Shown here: positions 9,371 to 19,380 of the stretch, one piece after another | Position numbering within the stretch: position 1 is the stretch's first letter | Layout: each line of letters starts with the position of its first letter | Assembly: GCF_000003815.2 (NCBI RefSeq) | Contig: NC_049985.1 | Span: 16,217,413-16,256,812, forward strand | From: Branchiostoma floridae | Taxonomy: Eukaryota > Chordata > Leptocardii > Amphioxiformes > Branchiostomatidae | Direction: 5' to 3' | DNA length: 39,400 nucleotides | The notes under the pieces: model-generated | Seen by the model: only the letters and a program-made list of their open reading frames with translations | The model's database searches: none | Told to the model about the DNA's origin: nothing | Translations under genes and position numbers: made by a program

Positions 9371-10155
9371 GAGGACTGGGCCTATAGCCGTACATTCTGT
9401 GCTGACAGTCCTTAGTGTGTGAGGACTGGACCTATAGCCGTACATTCTGTGCTGACAGTCCTTAGTGTGTGAGGACTGGACCTATAGCCGTACATTCTGT
9501 GCTGACAGTCCTTAGTGTTTGAGGACTGGACCTATAGCCGTACATTCTGTGCTGACAGTCCTCAGTGTGTGAGGACTGGACCTATAGCCGTACATTCTGT
9601 GCTGACAGTCCTTAGTGTGTGAGGACTGCGCCTATAGCCGTACATTCTGTGCTGACAGTCCTTAGTGTGTGAGGACTGGACCTATAGCCGTACATTCTGT
9701 GCTGACAGCCCTTAGTGTGTGAGGACTGGGCCTATAGCCGTACATTCTGTGCTGACAGTCCTCAGTGTGTGAGAACTGGGCCTATAGCCGTACATTCTGT
9801 GCTGACAGTCCTTAGTGTGTGAGGACTGGACCTATAGCCGTACATTCTGTGCTGACAGTCATTAGTGTGTGAGGACTGGGCCTATAGCCGTACATTCTGT
9901 GCTGACAGTCCTTAGTGTGTGAGGACTGGACCTATAGCCGTACATTCTGTGCTGACAGTCATTAGTGTGTGAGGACTGGGCCTATAGCCGTACATTCTGT
10001 GCTGACAGTCCTTAGTGTGTGAGGACTGGGCCTATAGCCGTACATTCTGTGCTGACAGTCCTTAGTGTGTGAGGACTGGACCTATAGCCGTACATTCTGT
10101 GCTGACAGTCCTTAGTGTGTGAGAACTGGGCCTATAGCCGTACATTTTGCGCTGC
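9371..10155. repeat. 50-bp minisatellite, copy 1 (16 units)
   Basis: Units start every 50 bp from 9371 to 10121; the last is partial. Each contains AGGACTG and CAGTCCT, which are reverse complements. CAGTCCT of one unit and AGGACTG of the next are separated by nine bases (TTAGTGTGTG type), so each unit junction can form a 7-bp hairpin. Units are highly homogeneous, differing mainly at GGACC/GGGCC. Copy 2 has eight units at 24455-24835. Confidence 0.95.
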
Positions 10156-10298
10156 TTTCCGATGCTCTTTAAAGCCTGTCATGATTTTGCACATTCTTCA
10201 CATTTGAAGGTTGTATGCCTTTCTTCTGAGTTTGTCCTCTATAAAAGAAATCAAGCAGCATAACTGGTTCCGGCGCTATTAACATAAACAACATAAAC
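10156..10298. other. Spacer before the gap
   Basis: This is unique sequence with no feature that I can support. The corresponding DNA in copy 2 (from 24836) is different, so the copies diverge at the end of the 50-bp array. Confidence 0.5.
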
Positions 10299-11067
10299 NN
10301 NNNNNNNNNNNNNNNNNNNNNNNNNNNNNNNNNNNNNNNNNNNNNNNNNNNNNNNNNNNNNNNNNNNNNNNNNNNNNNNNNNNNNNNNNNNNNNNNNNNN
10401 NNNNNNNNNNNNNNNNNNNNNNNNNNNNNNNNNNNNNNNNNNNNNNNNNNNNNNNNNNNNNNNNNNNNNNNNNNNNNNNNNNNNNNNNNNNNNNNNNNNN
10501 NNNNNNNNNNNNNNNNNNNNNNNNNNNNNNNNNNNNNNNNNNNNNNNNNNNNNNNNNNNNNNNNNNNNNNNNNNNNNNNNNNNNNNNNNNNNNNNNNNNN
10601 NNNNNNNNNNNNNNNNNNNNNNNNNNNNNNNNNNNNNNNNNNNNNNNNNNNNNNNNNNNNNNNNNNNNNNNNNNNNNNNNNNNNNNNNNNNNNNNNNNNN
10701 NNNNNNNNNNNNNNNNNNNNNNNNNNNNNNNNNNNNNNNNNNNNNNNNNNNNNNNNNNNNNNNNNNNNNNNNNNNNNNNNNNNNNNNNNNNNNNNNNNNN
10801 NNNNNNNNNNNNNNNNNNNNNNNNNNNNNNNNNNNNNNNNNNNNNNNNNNNNNNNNNNNNNNNNNNNNNNNNNNNNNNNNNNNNNNNNNNNNNNNNNNNN
10901 NNNNNNNNNNNNNNNNNNNNNNNNNNNNNNNNNNNNNNNNNNNNNNNNNNNNNNNNNNNNNNNNNNNNNNNNNNNNNNNNNNNNNNNNNNNNNNNNNNNN
11001 NNNNNNNNNNNNNNNNNNNNNNNNNNNNNNNNNNNNNNNNNNNNNNNNNNNNNNNNNNNNNNNNNNN
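10299..11067. other. Assembly gap (769 N)
   Basis: A run of N between the 50-bp minisatellite flank and the 3' flank of gene 2. Confidence 0.99.
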
Positions 11068-11277
11068 TTTGTTTTACTTCAAAGTCATCACAAACAATTT
11101 GGGGTTAGTCCCAAACACTTTTGGTGTTGGTTTGGTAAAGTTTAGTTGATCCATTATATCATCACAAACAAAACAAAACAAGGCTCATTGGAGCCACTCG
11201 AATGTTTTGAGTTGCTGTACTGTACTGGATTGTGCTGACAAATGGTTGTTCATATTTAACTTGACAAGCTTATTTTT

Positions 11278-11490
11278 TTACTCATCAGGGAAGCAATCAG
11301 GAGGAAGTTTGTTCCATAACGATGTAGTGCTAGGGAAAAGGTGGATTTTGGACGAAGATATAGAGATTTGCTTCCGTGAAAGAGGCAAAACGAGTTCTTG
11401 CTTAGAACGTTTGTACTGGAGGAACAAGCGAGTGAAGTTTCGCGGAGCCGAGGAAATAGTGAAAGAATATTGCCAGGCGTACTCCATCAC
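11278..11490 (-). pseudogene. Possible LINE reverse-transcriptase C-terminal fragment
   Basis: The minus-strand frame reads a stretch ending in LFPSTTSLWNKLPPDCF. It resembles the conserved FFPxTxxLWNxLP block near the C-terminus of many non-LTR retrotransposon ORF2 proteins. Only about 70 residues are open and no catalytic domain is present, so it is at best a dead fragment. Copy 3's flank lacks 256 bp of it (the equivalent of about 11138-11393). Assignment rests on this one motif. Confidence 0.35.
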
Positions 11491-11796
11491 GACTTGGGGG
11501 GAGGGTTCGTACGGACAGCGCTGTCGCTTGTCACCATGAAGAACATTGATAGAGAAACGCCAGAAAGTAACGCAACATACATAACAAGAAAATGCTTAAG
11601 TTTGTGATTTTTTGCCATTTCCCCCCAAAAAAGTACACTTTTGGCTCCTGTACCCTGGTTTAACAACCAAATGACCTAAAGTTTGGTGAAGAGGTGCAAT
11701 AGATATTTATTCAAATGACCCACGTATAATGTTTGGCATAAACCACTTCAAAATGATATATTTGGGGATATTTTGGGTCATTTTCCGATGGCCAGA

Positions 11797-11826
11797 GGGG
11801 TCAATGACCTCAAGGTCGTTGACCCC
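11797..11826. promoter_or_regulatory. 30-bp near-perfect palindrome with TGACCT/AGGTC half-sites
   Basis: GGGGTCAATGACCT is followed by CA and then AGGTCGTTGACCCC, so the two halves are reverse complements with one mismatch. It contains TGACCT/AGGTC half-sites like those bound by nuclear receptors, and in RNA it would fold as a hairpin. The same palindrome lies at 25796-25825. Function is unknown; it may simply be part of an old repeat. Confidence 0.5.
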
Positions 11827-11851
11827 TGAAGCCTGCACCTGCAGGGCTGTT

Positions 11852-11896
11852 GTTGCCTATTTAATCAAGTCTATATAACTTGATTAGATAGGCAAC
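11852..11896. repeat. Inverted repeat, 19-bp arms
   Basis: GTTGCCTATTTAATCAAGT and, after a 7-bp spacer, AACTTGATTAGATAGGCAAC form a stem with one mismatch. It lies 25 bp from the palindrome at 11797-11826 and recurs at 25851-25895. It could form a strong hairpin in the far 3' UTR or flank of the LRR gene. Confidence 0.65.
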
Positions 11897-12444
11897 CAAT
11901 CACTTAGCATAAATCAATATTCTGTAAAGGATTTGGCAGCCAATCAGCGAGCCTGGTGTTATCTGGAAGAGCCCATTCTTGCACGGAGGGGTTCTTTTTT
12001 GTACTTCATTTTTGGACTTTCGTGATTATGTAAGTCTTTTAGTGGAAGTATTTTTCGACTGGTCTAATTTGCAATTTTACATAGGGTGTGTTGGAATAGT
12101 CCATTATTGCTCGGAGGAGGGCATTTTTCTTAAAACTCATTTTATAACTTTGGTAATTATGTCAAACTGCTCCACTTTGCATAGGGGTATCACAGGAAGA
12201 TTACATTCTGGTGCGGGTGTGTGTGTTCAAATTCAGTTTTGGACGGGTGATGATTCAAAATTACATCTTTAATGCAGCCTTTTTCAAAAGTCAATTTTGG
12301 ACTGGGTTTCTTATTCAAAATGTCATGTTTTCAAGTTGAGTATTTCTGGACTGGTCTATTGTGCGAATTTATATGGAATGCACTGGAAGGGTAGAGAGAT
12401 GGCTGAAATATGCTGTATTTGCTCTCAAGCAAATGTAGGCATTT

Positions 12445-14919
12445 CTAGTGGGTCATATCTTCATACCTGTGGTCATGTCCACTGGTCGCTACAGTAGCTG
12501 TGCTGTTTGGGATGGATTTATTGGTGGCCTCAGACTGGCCCACAACTTTGTACAGAGCATTCTGCTGTGAGGTGGTCGGCCCTGTACCATAAGATAGATT
12601 TCTAGACTCCAAGGATTCATTGGTGGCCTGAGACTGGCAATGCCCGGTCTGATTATGGTCGTTGTCAACATGTATATACTGGTGATCATGACCACTGGTC
12701 ACTACACAAGCAGCTGTGGTGTTTGTGTAGTGTTCAGCCATGGTATGAGACTGTCCCTGCCCTGTCTGACCCTGACCACTGATCACTGCTGTAGATGTTT
12801 GGCCGTTTGGTAGTGCTCCCACACCTACATACATAGGGTTTGGCTTTAAGGCAGCTAGCACTTCGTCATGTGATAGGTTTCCAACTTTCAGAGGTTTCGT
12901 GTTAACCAGAGACTGGCCCTGGTCTGCCTGATTATGATGGTTGTCAACATCTTCATACTGGTGATCATGAGCACTCATTACAGTAGCTACGGTGTTTGTG
13001 TTGGAGTCAGTGATGGTCTGAGACTGGCCCTGCCTTAAGTTGGTATGTCGGTCATTATCTTCATACTGGTGATCATGACCACTGGCCACTACAACGGGTG
13101 TGGTGTTTGCGTGCGACTGAGTGATGGTCTGAGACTGATCCTGTCCTGTCTGATAATAATGACCATTGATCACTACAGTACCTGTCATGTTAAGTCTACG
13201 CAAGGCAATGTTAGAATTAGGGCCTGAAGAAGAGCCAGGAGGGGGATTCTTGGTCCTCCTCTTGCACCAGATTGTGAGAATGACGGTGCCGATCAGGGCA
13301 ATGCCAGCTATTGAACCACAGAAAGAGCCAATGAGAGCAGGTTTTGGAAAACTGGAAACAGATTCTTTGGAAGTGTCGCTTTCCGGTTTTTCTGGAGTGG
13401 TTTGAAGAGTTGGACTTATTATTGCTCTAGTTTTGGCTCTTTTTTCTACAGGACCTACTGTTGAGCCAGCTGCTGTGCTATAGATAGCAGGTATGGGAAA
13501 ACCGGGGACAGATTCTTTGGAAGTGTTACTTTCCAGTTTTTCTGAAGTGGTTTGAAGGGTTGGACTTTCTGTAGCTCCAGTTTTGCCCTTTTTACCTTTA
13601 AGATCTGCTGTTGTGCTGTTGTAATAGTCATTAGATGTTATCTGGGTATCAGCATGGAAACTGTTGCTTTGAAGAGTTGAAGCTATTGTCGGTCTTGTTT
13701 TATCTTTCTTGTTTTTGACTGTGGAGTCAGCTGTTGTGCCTGTGTAAGAATTGTTAAACTTTAAGGTTACTTGAACATCAACAGGCAGTACTGATGTGGT
13801 TGTCTCTGGACATAACAATTCTTCAGGACTGACAGCTGCAAGCTTCTGTCCACGTAAGTTAGCGGGTTCGACACATGTTATCTGGTCTTTGAATAAAGGA
13901 AATTCTGTCGAATCTAGCCTGAAGGGAACCATCTTACAGTCACACTGCCAGGGGTTTCCGACAAGTCGTATGTCTAGATTAGAGGGCAACAAGCTGAAAG
14001 CTAAAGGGGTAATGGCAGACAACTTGTTGTCCATAAGGCTCAGCTTTTGTAGCTGGGGTAGATTTACAAATGTACCTTTCTGAATCATTTTTATCTTGTT
14101 GTGGGTCAGGTGCAACTCTCGTAGTTCGGGTAGATTTGCAAACGCACCCGGCTGAATTGATGTTATCTGGTTGAAGGACAGGTCCGACTCTTGCAGCCGG
14201 GTAAGATTTACAAATGAACTTTTCTGAATAATTCTTATCTGGTTGCTGGACAGGGCCAACTTTTGCAGCTGGGGTAGATTTACAAATGCACCTTCCTGAA
14301 TCATTGTTATCTGGTTGTTGTACAGCCACAACTCTAGTAGCCCGGGTAGATTTGCAAATGTACCAGGCTGAATTAATGTTATCTGGTTGTTGGACAGGTA
14401 CAGCTTTTGCAGCCGGGTAAGATTTATAAATGAACCTTCCTGAATCATTGTTATCTTGTTGCGGGACAGGTTCAATACTTGTAGCTTTGGTAGATTTACA
14501 AATGTATCTTCCTGAATCATTGTTATCTTGTTGTAGGACAGGTTTAACTCTTGCAGCTGGGGTATATTTACAAATGCACCTTCCTGAATCATTGTTATCT
14601 TGTTATGGTACAGGTACAATTTTTGTAGCTGGGGTAGATTTGCAAATGCACCTTTCTGAATCATTGTTATCTGGTTTTTTCCCAAATCCAACTCCATGAT
14701 GGATGCTGGGAGGTTCAGAGTGATCCTGGTGAGGCCCAGATAACGGCATTCGCAGCGCGGTGGTGCGCAGCTGCGGCCGGTTTTCTGAGCTGATGATGGC
14801 GCGCAGCTGCGGTCAGCTTTAGCTTCCTTACTTGATCTCCACCACCCAGCTACCTGCATGTTGGGCTCCTTCAGGATGATGAGAAGGAACATCAGCAGGT
14901 GTCGCAGTTTTCTTCCCAT
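12445..14919 (-). CDS. LRR receptor gene 2: 10 LRRs, membrane helix, tyrosine-rich tail
   Basis: An 824-residue type I membrane protein encoded in one exon. Residues 1-21 are a signal peptide. Residues about 38-73 form an LRR N-cap with CAPPRCEC. Residues 74-310 hold 10 LRRs (the first of 21 residues, then nine of exactly 24). Residues 311-370 form an LRR C-cap (NPWQCDCK, two further cysteines). Residues 371-527 are a Ser/Thr/Lys-rich stalk with three imperfect repeats. The membrane helix is at about 528-551 (ALIGSFCGSIAGIALIGTVI), followed by a KRR stop-transfer signal. Residues 553-824 are a cytoplasmic tail with repeats of the form SGHDHQYEDVDN and QGQSQTIT. Tyrosines at 619 (YEDN), 655 (YEDV), 697 (YVGV), 731 (YTNT), 748 (YIHV), 790 (YKVV) and 819 (YEDM) could be SH2 docking sites. 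A role as surface recognition receptor is inferred from the architecture; no ligand or orthologue is claimed. The start context ACCATGG is ideal. Confidence 0.92.
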   Translation of the reverse strand: MGRKLRHLLMFLLIILKEPNMQVAGWWRSSKEAKADRSCAPSSAQKTGRSCAPPRCECRYLGLTRITLNLPASIMELDLGKNQITMIQKGAFANLPQLQKLYLYHNKITMIQEGAFVNIPQLQELNLSYNKITMIQEDTFVNLPKLQVLNLSRNKITMIQEGSFINLTRLQKLYLSNNQITLIQPGTFANLPGLLELWLYNNQITMIQEGAFVNLPQLQKLALSSNQIRIIQKSSFVNLTRLQESDLSFNQITSIQPGAFANLPELRELHLTHNKIKMIQKGTFVNLPQLQKLSLMDNKLSAITPLAFSLLPSNLDIRLVGNPWQCDCKMVPFRLDSTEFPLFKDQITCVEPANLRGQKLAAVSPEELLCPETTTSVLPVDVQVTLKFNNSYTGTTADSTVKNKKDKTRPTIASTLQSNSFHADTQITSNDYYNSTTADLKGKKGKTGATESPTLQTTSEKLESNTSKESVPGFPIPAIYSTAAGSTVGPVEKRAKTRAIISPTLQTTPEKPESDTSKESVSSFPKPALIGSFCGSIAGIALIGTVILTIWCKRRTKNPPPGSSSGPNSNIALRRLNMTGTVVINGHYYQTGQDQSQTITQSHANTTPVVVASGHDHQYEDNDRHTNLRQGQSQTITDSNTNTVATVMSAHDHQYEDVDNHHNQADQGQSLVNTKPLKVGNLSHDEVLAALKPNPMYVGVGALPNGQTSTAVISGQGQTGQGQSHTMAEHYTNTTAACVVTSGHDHQYIHVDNDHNQTGHCQSQATNESLESRNLSYGTGPTTSQQNALYKVVGQSEATNKSIPNSTATVATSGHDHRYEDMTH

Positions 14920-14950
14920 GGTGTCTGGTTACCTGAGCAAAACAATGAAA
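14920..14950 (-). promoter_or_regulatory. 3' splice site and short leader of gene 2 coding exon
   Basis: The minus strand reads TTTGCTCAG|GTAACCAGACACC and then ATG, with the exon starting at 14932. The in-frame TAA lies four codons before the ATG, as in genes 1 and 3. The purine/pyrimidine tract is slightly weaker than in the others (TTCATTGTTTTGCTCAG). Confidence 0.7.
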
Positions 14951-15489
14951 AGGCCTCTCTGCTAATGTATATGATATTTTCACATTCGTTGACCTTTTTC
15001 AATGTGCAAGAATTGTTTCTCCCACTAACGCTGCTGTGCTTGTTGGAGTTATCAGTTTCAGTGAAGCCACATTGTTCCCCTCTTGTATGCCGGGTTTGTA
15101 GTTAAATACAATACAACCATTTATATCATAAGGCAACTCCTTACCACAGACAAAACGTTATAACAATTCATAACGAATGGCTATTGTAATGACTAGCTGC
15201 TTGACTTATGCTGCCAAACCACTGTTACACAGCTACAAACGTTACCAAAATATGACTTTATATCAAAGGTAATAAATGAAACAATAATGTTAATGAAAGT
15301 TCAGTTGCACGTTCGTACCCGGAGACTTATTGCAAGTACATGGTAGAAACATACTTAGGTACAATAACATCAATAATTGTTATCGTACAACTGAAACAGC
15401 AGAAAAATAATGATGGTTAACTATGTAGAAAGAATATAATCATGATTATTATCATACAGCAAAATTAAAAGTTAAATTCGATATGATAG
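14951..15489. other. Intron next to gene 2
   Basis: It is similar to 29305-29580 of copy 3 but interrupted by an extra block at about 15047-15340. No gene is recognised. Confidence 0.45.
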
Positions 15490-17360
15490 ACAAACTAGAG
15501 TTCGACGAACAGATCCCTTCGTCTTATTCATGTATTACTAAATAGTACCTACCCAATAGCAAATGACTGCATGAACGTTCCTCACAAACCCACAAACGCT
15601 ACCAAAAAAAATAACCTTCTTGGCAAAGGTGACAATGAAATTATGTACACTGTTGTGATACTTTCCAGGGCAACTTTCATAGTGCTTTGTTTAAATCTTG
15701 TAGTCTCTTCTCTACCAGACTCCGGCCTTGCCGAACAGTAAATGAAGATGGGGGGCTTTGGCCAAGTGTCATTGACATTTCTCTCTTTCGCAGTTAAATA
15801 TGTGAAAAATTTGGAAGTTCTATCATGCACTGCGGTGGATTTATAAACTTTCCTTATTAATCATGCAAATTAGCTGTTGATTTGTGTTATGAATATTTCG
15901 TTATGTATAGTATTACTTAGGCTATCAACATACCAAAAATCACGACGATCCGTCAACACGTTAATATTTTCTCATTAATTATGCAAATGAGGTTGTCATT
16001 TGCGTAATTAATATATATTGACATTTCTCTCTTTCTCAGCTACATAAGTTTGAAAGTCCTATCAGGGCAGTGGATTTGTGATCTTTCCTCATTGATTATG
16101 CAAATTAGCTGTTGATTTGCATGATAATTATTATGAGATTATGTTAGGTATCACGTAGGCTATGTACATATCAAAAATCATGACGATCCGTCAATATGTT
16201 CTTGAGTTATTCTCGTCCAAAGTTTGAAAGGAAATCTGTGCCTGCAGTTCAAAGCCGCTAGGGGGTCCAGACACACAACAATTACTCTATGCCCAAAGGG
16301 CTGTCTACCACTCAAAAATCACGACCACAGCATGTTCAGAGCACGAGATGTCAAAAATTGCAGTACCTTAAGAGGCCGCTAGTGGCCCAATATCGAACTT
16401 GAACTTCGTTTTTTTACCCCTACCCACCTACCAAATATTATAAAGGCTTTTCGAGTTATGCATTCCACAAACAAACGGACGCACACTCAGCCCGCTACCG
16501 TCATGACGAAAAATGCTACGCCAACCATTTTCGAACTCGACCTTTCTTTCCGCAACTGCTACTCAAATACCAAATATCATTAAAATCCATACACAACTTC
16601 CCGAGTCATAAGCTGCATATAGGGACACACATGAGGCCTTAACCAAAAATATAACGTTCTTGGCGAAGGTTATAAGACTTATTACATGAAATATCATGAA
16701 AATCCATACACAGCTTCTCGAGTTATATGCTGTTGGCATGGATATATGAACTTTCCTCTTTAATTATGCAAATTAACTGTTGATTTGCATAATTAGTATT
16801 GCATCATGCAAGTCAACACCCATTATATCTACATACCAAAAACTATGATGACCCGTCAACACGTTCTCGAGTTATTCTCGTCCAAAGTTTGAAAGAAAAT
16901 CGGAGCCTGCAGTTCCGAAAAAGCCGCTAGGTTGCCCAAACTTACAACACTTACTCTCTGCCCCAAGGGTTATCTACCACAAATTTTGACCACGTCATGT
17001 CCAGAACACGAGATGTCAAAATTAGGAGTTTTGATGCAGTACCTTAGGGAGTCGATAGGGGCCCATTATGGAACTTGACCTTCGTTTTCATGACCCCTAT
17101 TCATCTACTAAGTATTATCAAGATCCATTCAAGGCTTCACGAGTTATACTGTACACTAAAAAAGCGGACGCACACATTTGGCCCTAATGACGGAAAAAGG
17201 CTACGCCAACCATTTTCAAACACGACCTTCCTTTTCACAACCGCTACTCAAATACCAAATATCATTAAAATCCATACACAACTTCTCGAGTCATAAGCTG
17301 CATATAGGGACACAACATGAGGCCTTAACCAAAAATTTAATCTTCTTGGCGAAGGTAATA
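15490..17360. repeat. Octamer-rich interspersed repeat block inserted in copy 2 intron
   Basis: Copy 3 reads straight through the equivalent point (about 29590-29610), so this 1.9 kb block is an insertion in copy 2. It contains at least three decayed tandem units of about 670 bp. Shared motifs include ATTATGCAAATTAGCTG followed by ATTTGCAT (near 15868, 16099 and 16767), CGTCCAAAGTTTGAAAG (16207 and 16870) and a block at 16568-16677 repeated at 17250-17363. No coding potential is convincing. A related copy sits at 33230-33830. Confidence 0.65.
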
Positions 17361-18415
17361 AGAGTTTCTAAAAATGTCATTATCATATAGCGAAGAACTA
17401 GAACAGTAATGTCATCATACAAAATAGTACAGTCTTTACACAATTAAACAGTGATAAAACATTAGCGTACAAACTATAGAAAAACAGTCAATCCGTACAA
17501 TGAAGCATTATTAGCATACACACTCTACAAAAACAACGCATCCCTACAAAGTCAGATCATGCAGAGAAATCAAACGTTATCAGCATACACTTGCAAACTG
17601 TATGAAAACAATCAATCAGTACAAACTCAAAACATGTAGAAGAATAATATAATATTAGCATTTCTTAGAGAGAGCGCCAGGACACTTGTTACCATTGCTG
17701 TGCCGAAATGTAGTGTGACAAAGCTTTAGAATAGTCTTACTGATATGGTTATGACTTATGTTAATGGTCTGAATCTGGCTGTTTGATTATTCACATTTCA
17801 CATGGAGGTTGTTTACTCGTTTTTCTTTCTCTGACATCTTAACGTCGTAGTTAAGACCAGATGAGATTGGGTCACATCAGGTTGATCCCTTGGTGCTCAA
17901 GTGATGAAGGAATGGGCGCGTGAAGAGGTAAACACGAAACAGGCATCCTGTTATAGACCAGACACATTCGACAGGAGCCAAAGTCATCTTGGAGTTTGAG
18001 TGTATCAATGAAAAGGACAACTTAAAAAATTAGAAACAACTTTTTTCACTGTTTTCTTTTTTCAACTAAGAAAAACGAACGAATCCAAAGAAGCCGAATT
18101 GTTGCAACTGACGCAATATGAGGTGCAGGAATATGAAGGCTGGTCGGTAACATGCCCTACCCACATTTTATAGCAATAATTTTGCATTTTTCAATGATTG
18201 GGACCTGTCAAAGGCTCGATTCTATGACTAGCTTTATCAGTTTCGTTAGTTATTTGAAGTAATGTTGCTGTCCATGATACAAATGCAGCCATAAGGTTTT
18301 CTCCGCGACGTTTTGTCCGCTTCCAGCTGCCTTCATTATAGCATAATAAAATACTTTTCACCAGGTGATTTTATTTCCGTGAAAACACTCTTACCTTAAG
18401 TTTCTCCAAACCTAC
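17361..18415 (-). repeat. Intronic body of promoter cassette 1, copy 2
   Basis: It matches 29600-30718 of copy 3 with small differences and lies between the gene 2 coding exon and its P1 module. No gene is recognised. Confidence 0.55.
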
Positions 18416-18609
18416 CTCGTATGCTGGTCAGAAACTCGAGTAGCCACCTTCTGTTCTGGGTGAGGAAGTCATGCTGGGCTGTGCTCAGTCCTCCTGTTGC
18501 ACTGGTGCCTCCCAGATGTGAGCTGGGCGTGGCCGATACGCAGCGGAGTTGGGAAAACAATGTTTAATTAGTCTAGCTTAGGTGGGCGTGTTGATTGAAG
18601 CTGACGTCA
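18416..18609 (-). promoter_or_regulatory. Promoter/first-exon module P1 of gene 2
   Basis: The CRE lies at 18602-18609, followed on the minus strand by CACGCCCACC, TAATTAAAC, a putative exon and the donor AG|GTAGGT at 18416/18415. A second donor-like AAG|GTAAGAG lies 21 nt further into the intron, giving a tandem donor pair. Confidence 0.55.
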
Positions 18610-18736
18610 CGAGTACGCGGAGGTGCTCAAATAAACACTAATGGACCAGAAACTGACCAAATATACACATGTAGAGCGGATCTTAGAAGGGGCAATACAT
18701 TAGACTTCATCCTCATGGTGTTCTAACTAATATTTA

Positions 18737-19380
18737 TGTGGGCGAAGCCCAACATTTAGTTTTTTCTCAGATATTTGCATATTCCAACCGGAAATCAGAA
18801 AAAATGGAAGCTGTAAACATGCACTCCACGTTTCAAGCTTTTTGATTGGCTTACAGTCAAAGGTGTTTCTGGTTTTACGTCAGAGGTGAACCTATCAACG
18901 CACAGAACACAATCGGCTTTGATAATAGCCAATGACTTTGATAATAGCCAATTAGAACTCAGAAAAAAAGGAAGCTGTCAACATATACTCCGCGTTTCCA
19001 GCTTTTTGATTGGGACAAAGTCGCGGACTGTCTCGGGTCTACGCAGAACTGAACCAATCAACGCACAGGACACAAAATGGCATTCGGCATGCAGTTTGAC
19101 AATACTATGGCAGCTGAGACGACCAAACAGGCGCTCAAGGAAGAAGTTGCCCGCCATGGAATGAACTAGATTGATAAATTTTCACACAAAAACGTTATCT
19201 GCAGAAAATTGGACCTTGGAATCTTGCAAATTCAACGGTGAACGGACGTGTTCAAGCAACGCAATACATTTGTATACCTGTTAAAACATACGCTTGTAAC
19301 ATGTTGTAGCACTGGCTTAGAGGTATTATTCACGCGTGGTAAACCAACACTCCGGGATCAAATCCGTGGACAGATAATGT
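18737..19380. other. Copy 2-specific segment with an internal direct repeat
   Basis: It replaces the 310 bp found at 31010-31320 in copy 3. Two direct repeats of about 110 bp are recognisable (about 18797-18906 and 18956-19072); both contain GGAAGCTGT and ATCAACGCACAG. The second ends in a CCAAT box followed by a 30-codon open frame on the plus strand (19077-19169) that I cannot assign. It may be a mobile element or captured promoter-like DNA. Confidence 0.4.

Larger units (their letters stand above)
1..10155. repeat. Tandem segmental duplication, locus copy 1 (partial)
   Basis: The order coding exon, promoter module 1, module 2, truncated module, 24-bp minisatellite, module 3, 11-bp minisatellite, 200-bp MITE and 50-bp minisatellite is the same as in 12445-24835. 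The region 2628-3870 is almost identical to 30108-31327 of copy 3. The left part of this copy, with the gene's 3' end, lies outside the window. Confidence 0.85.
11700..12444 (-). other. Probable 3' UTR and 3' flank of gene 2
   Basis: The gene stops with TAG at 12445-12447. On the minus strand a variant poly(A) signal ATTAAA lies about 175 nt past the stop (12268-12273), and a canonical AATAAA lies about 735 nt past it (11706-11711). Either could end the transcript. The segment contains decayed repeats of roughly 120 bp around GACTGGTCTA. It is almost identical to 25700-26420 below gene 3. Confidence 0.4.

Noticed and set aside
9371-10155. CRISPR-like array of regular repeats
   Set aside because: Units are contiguous 50-bp tandem repeats with no unique spacers, in clearly eukaryotic DNA. 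It is a minisatellite.
12489-12695. Short minus frame inside the tail of gene 2 (and 26465-26671 in gene 3)
   Set aside because: It is an out-of-frame shadow of the tail repeat. The main frame is continuous there and codes for the tyrosine motifs.
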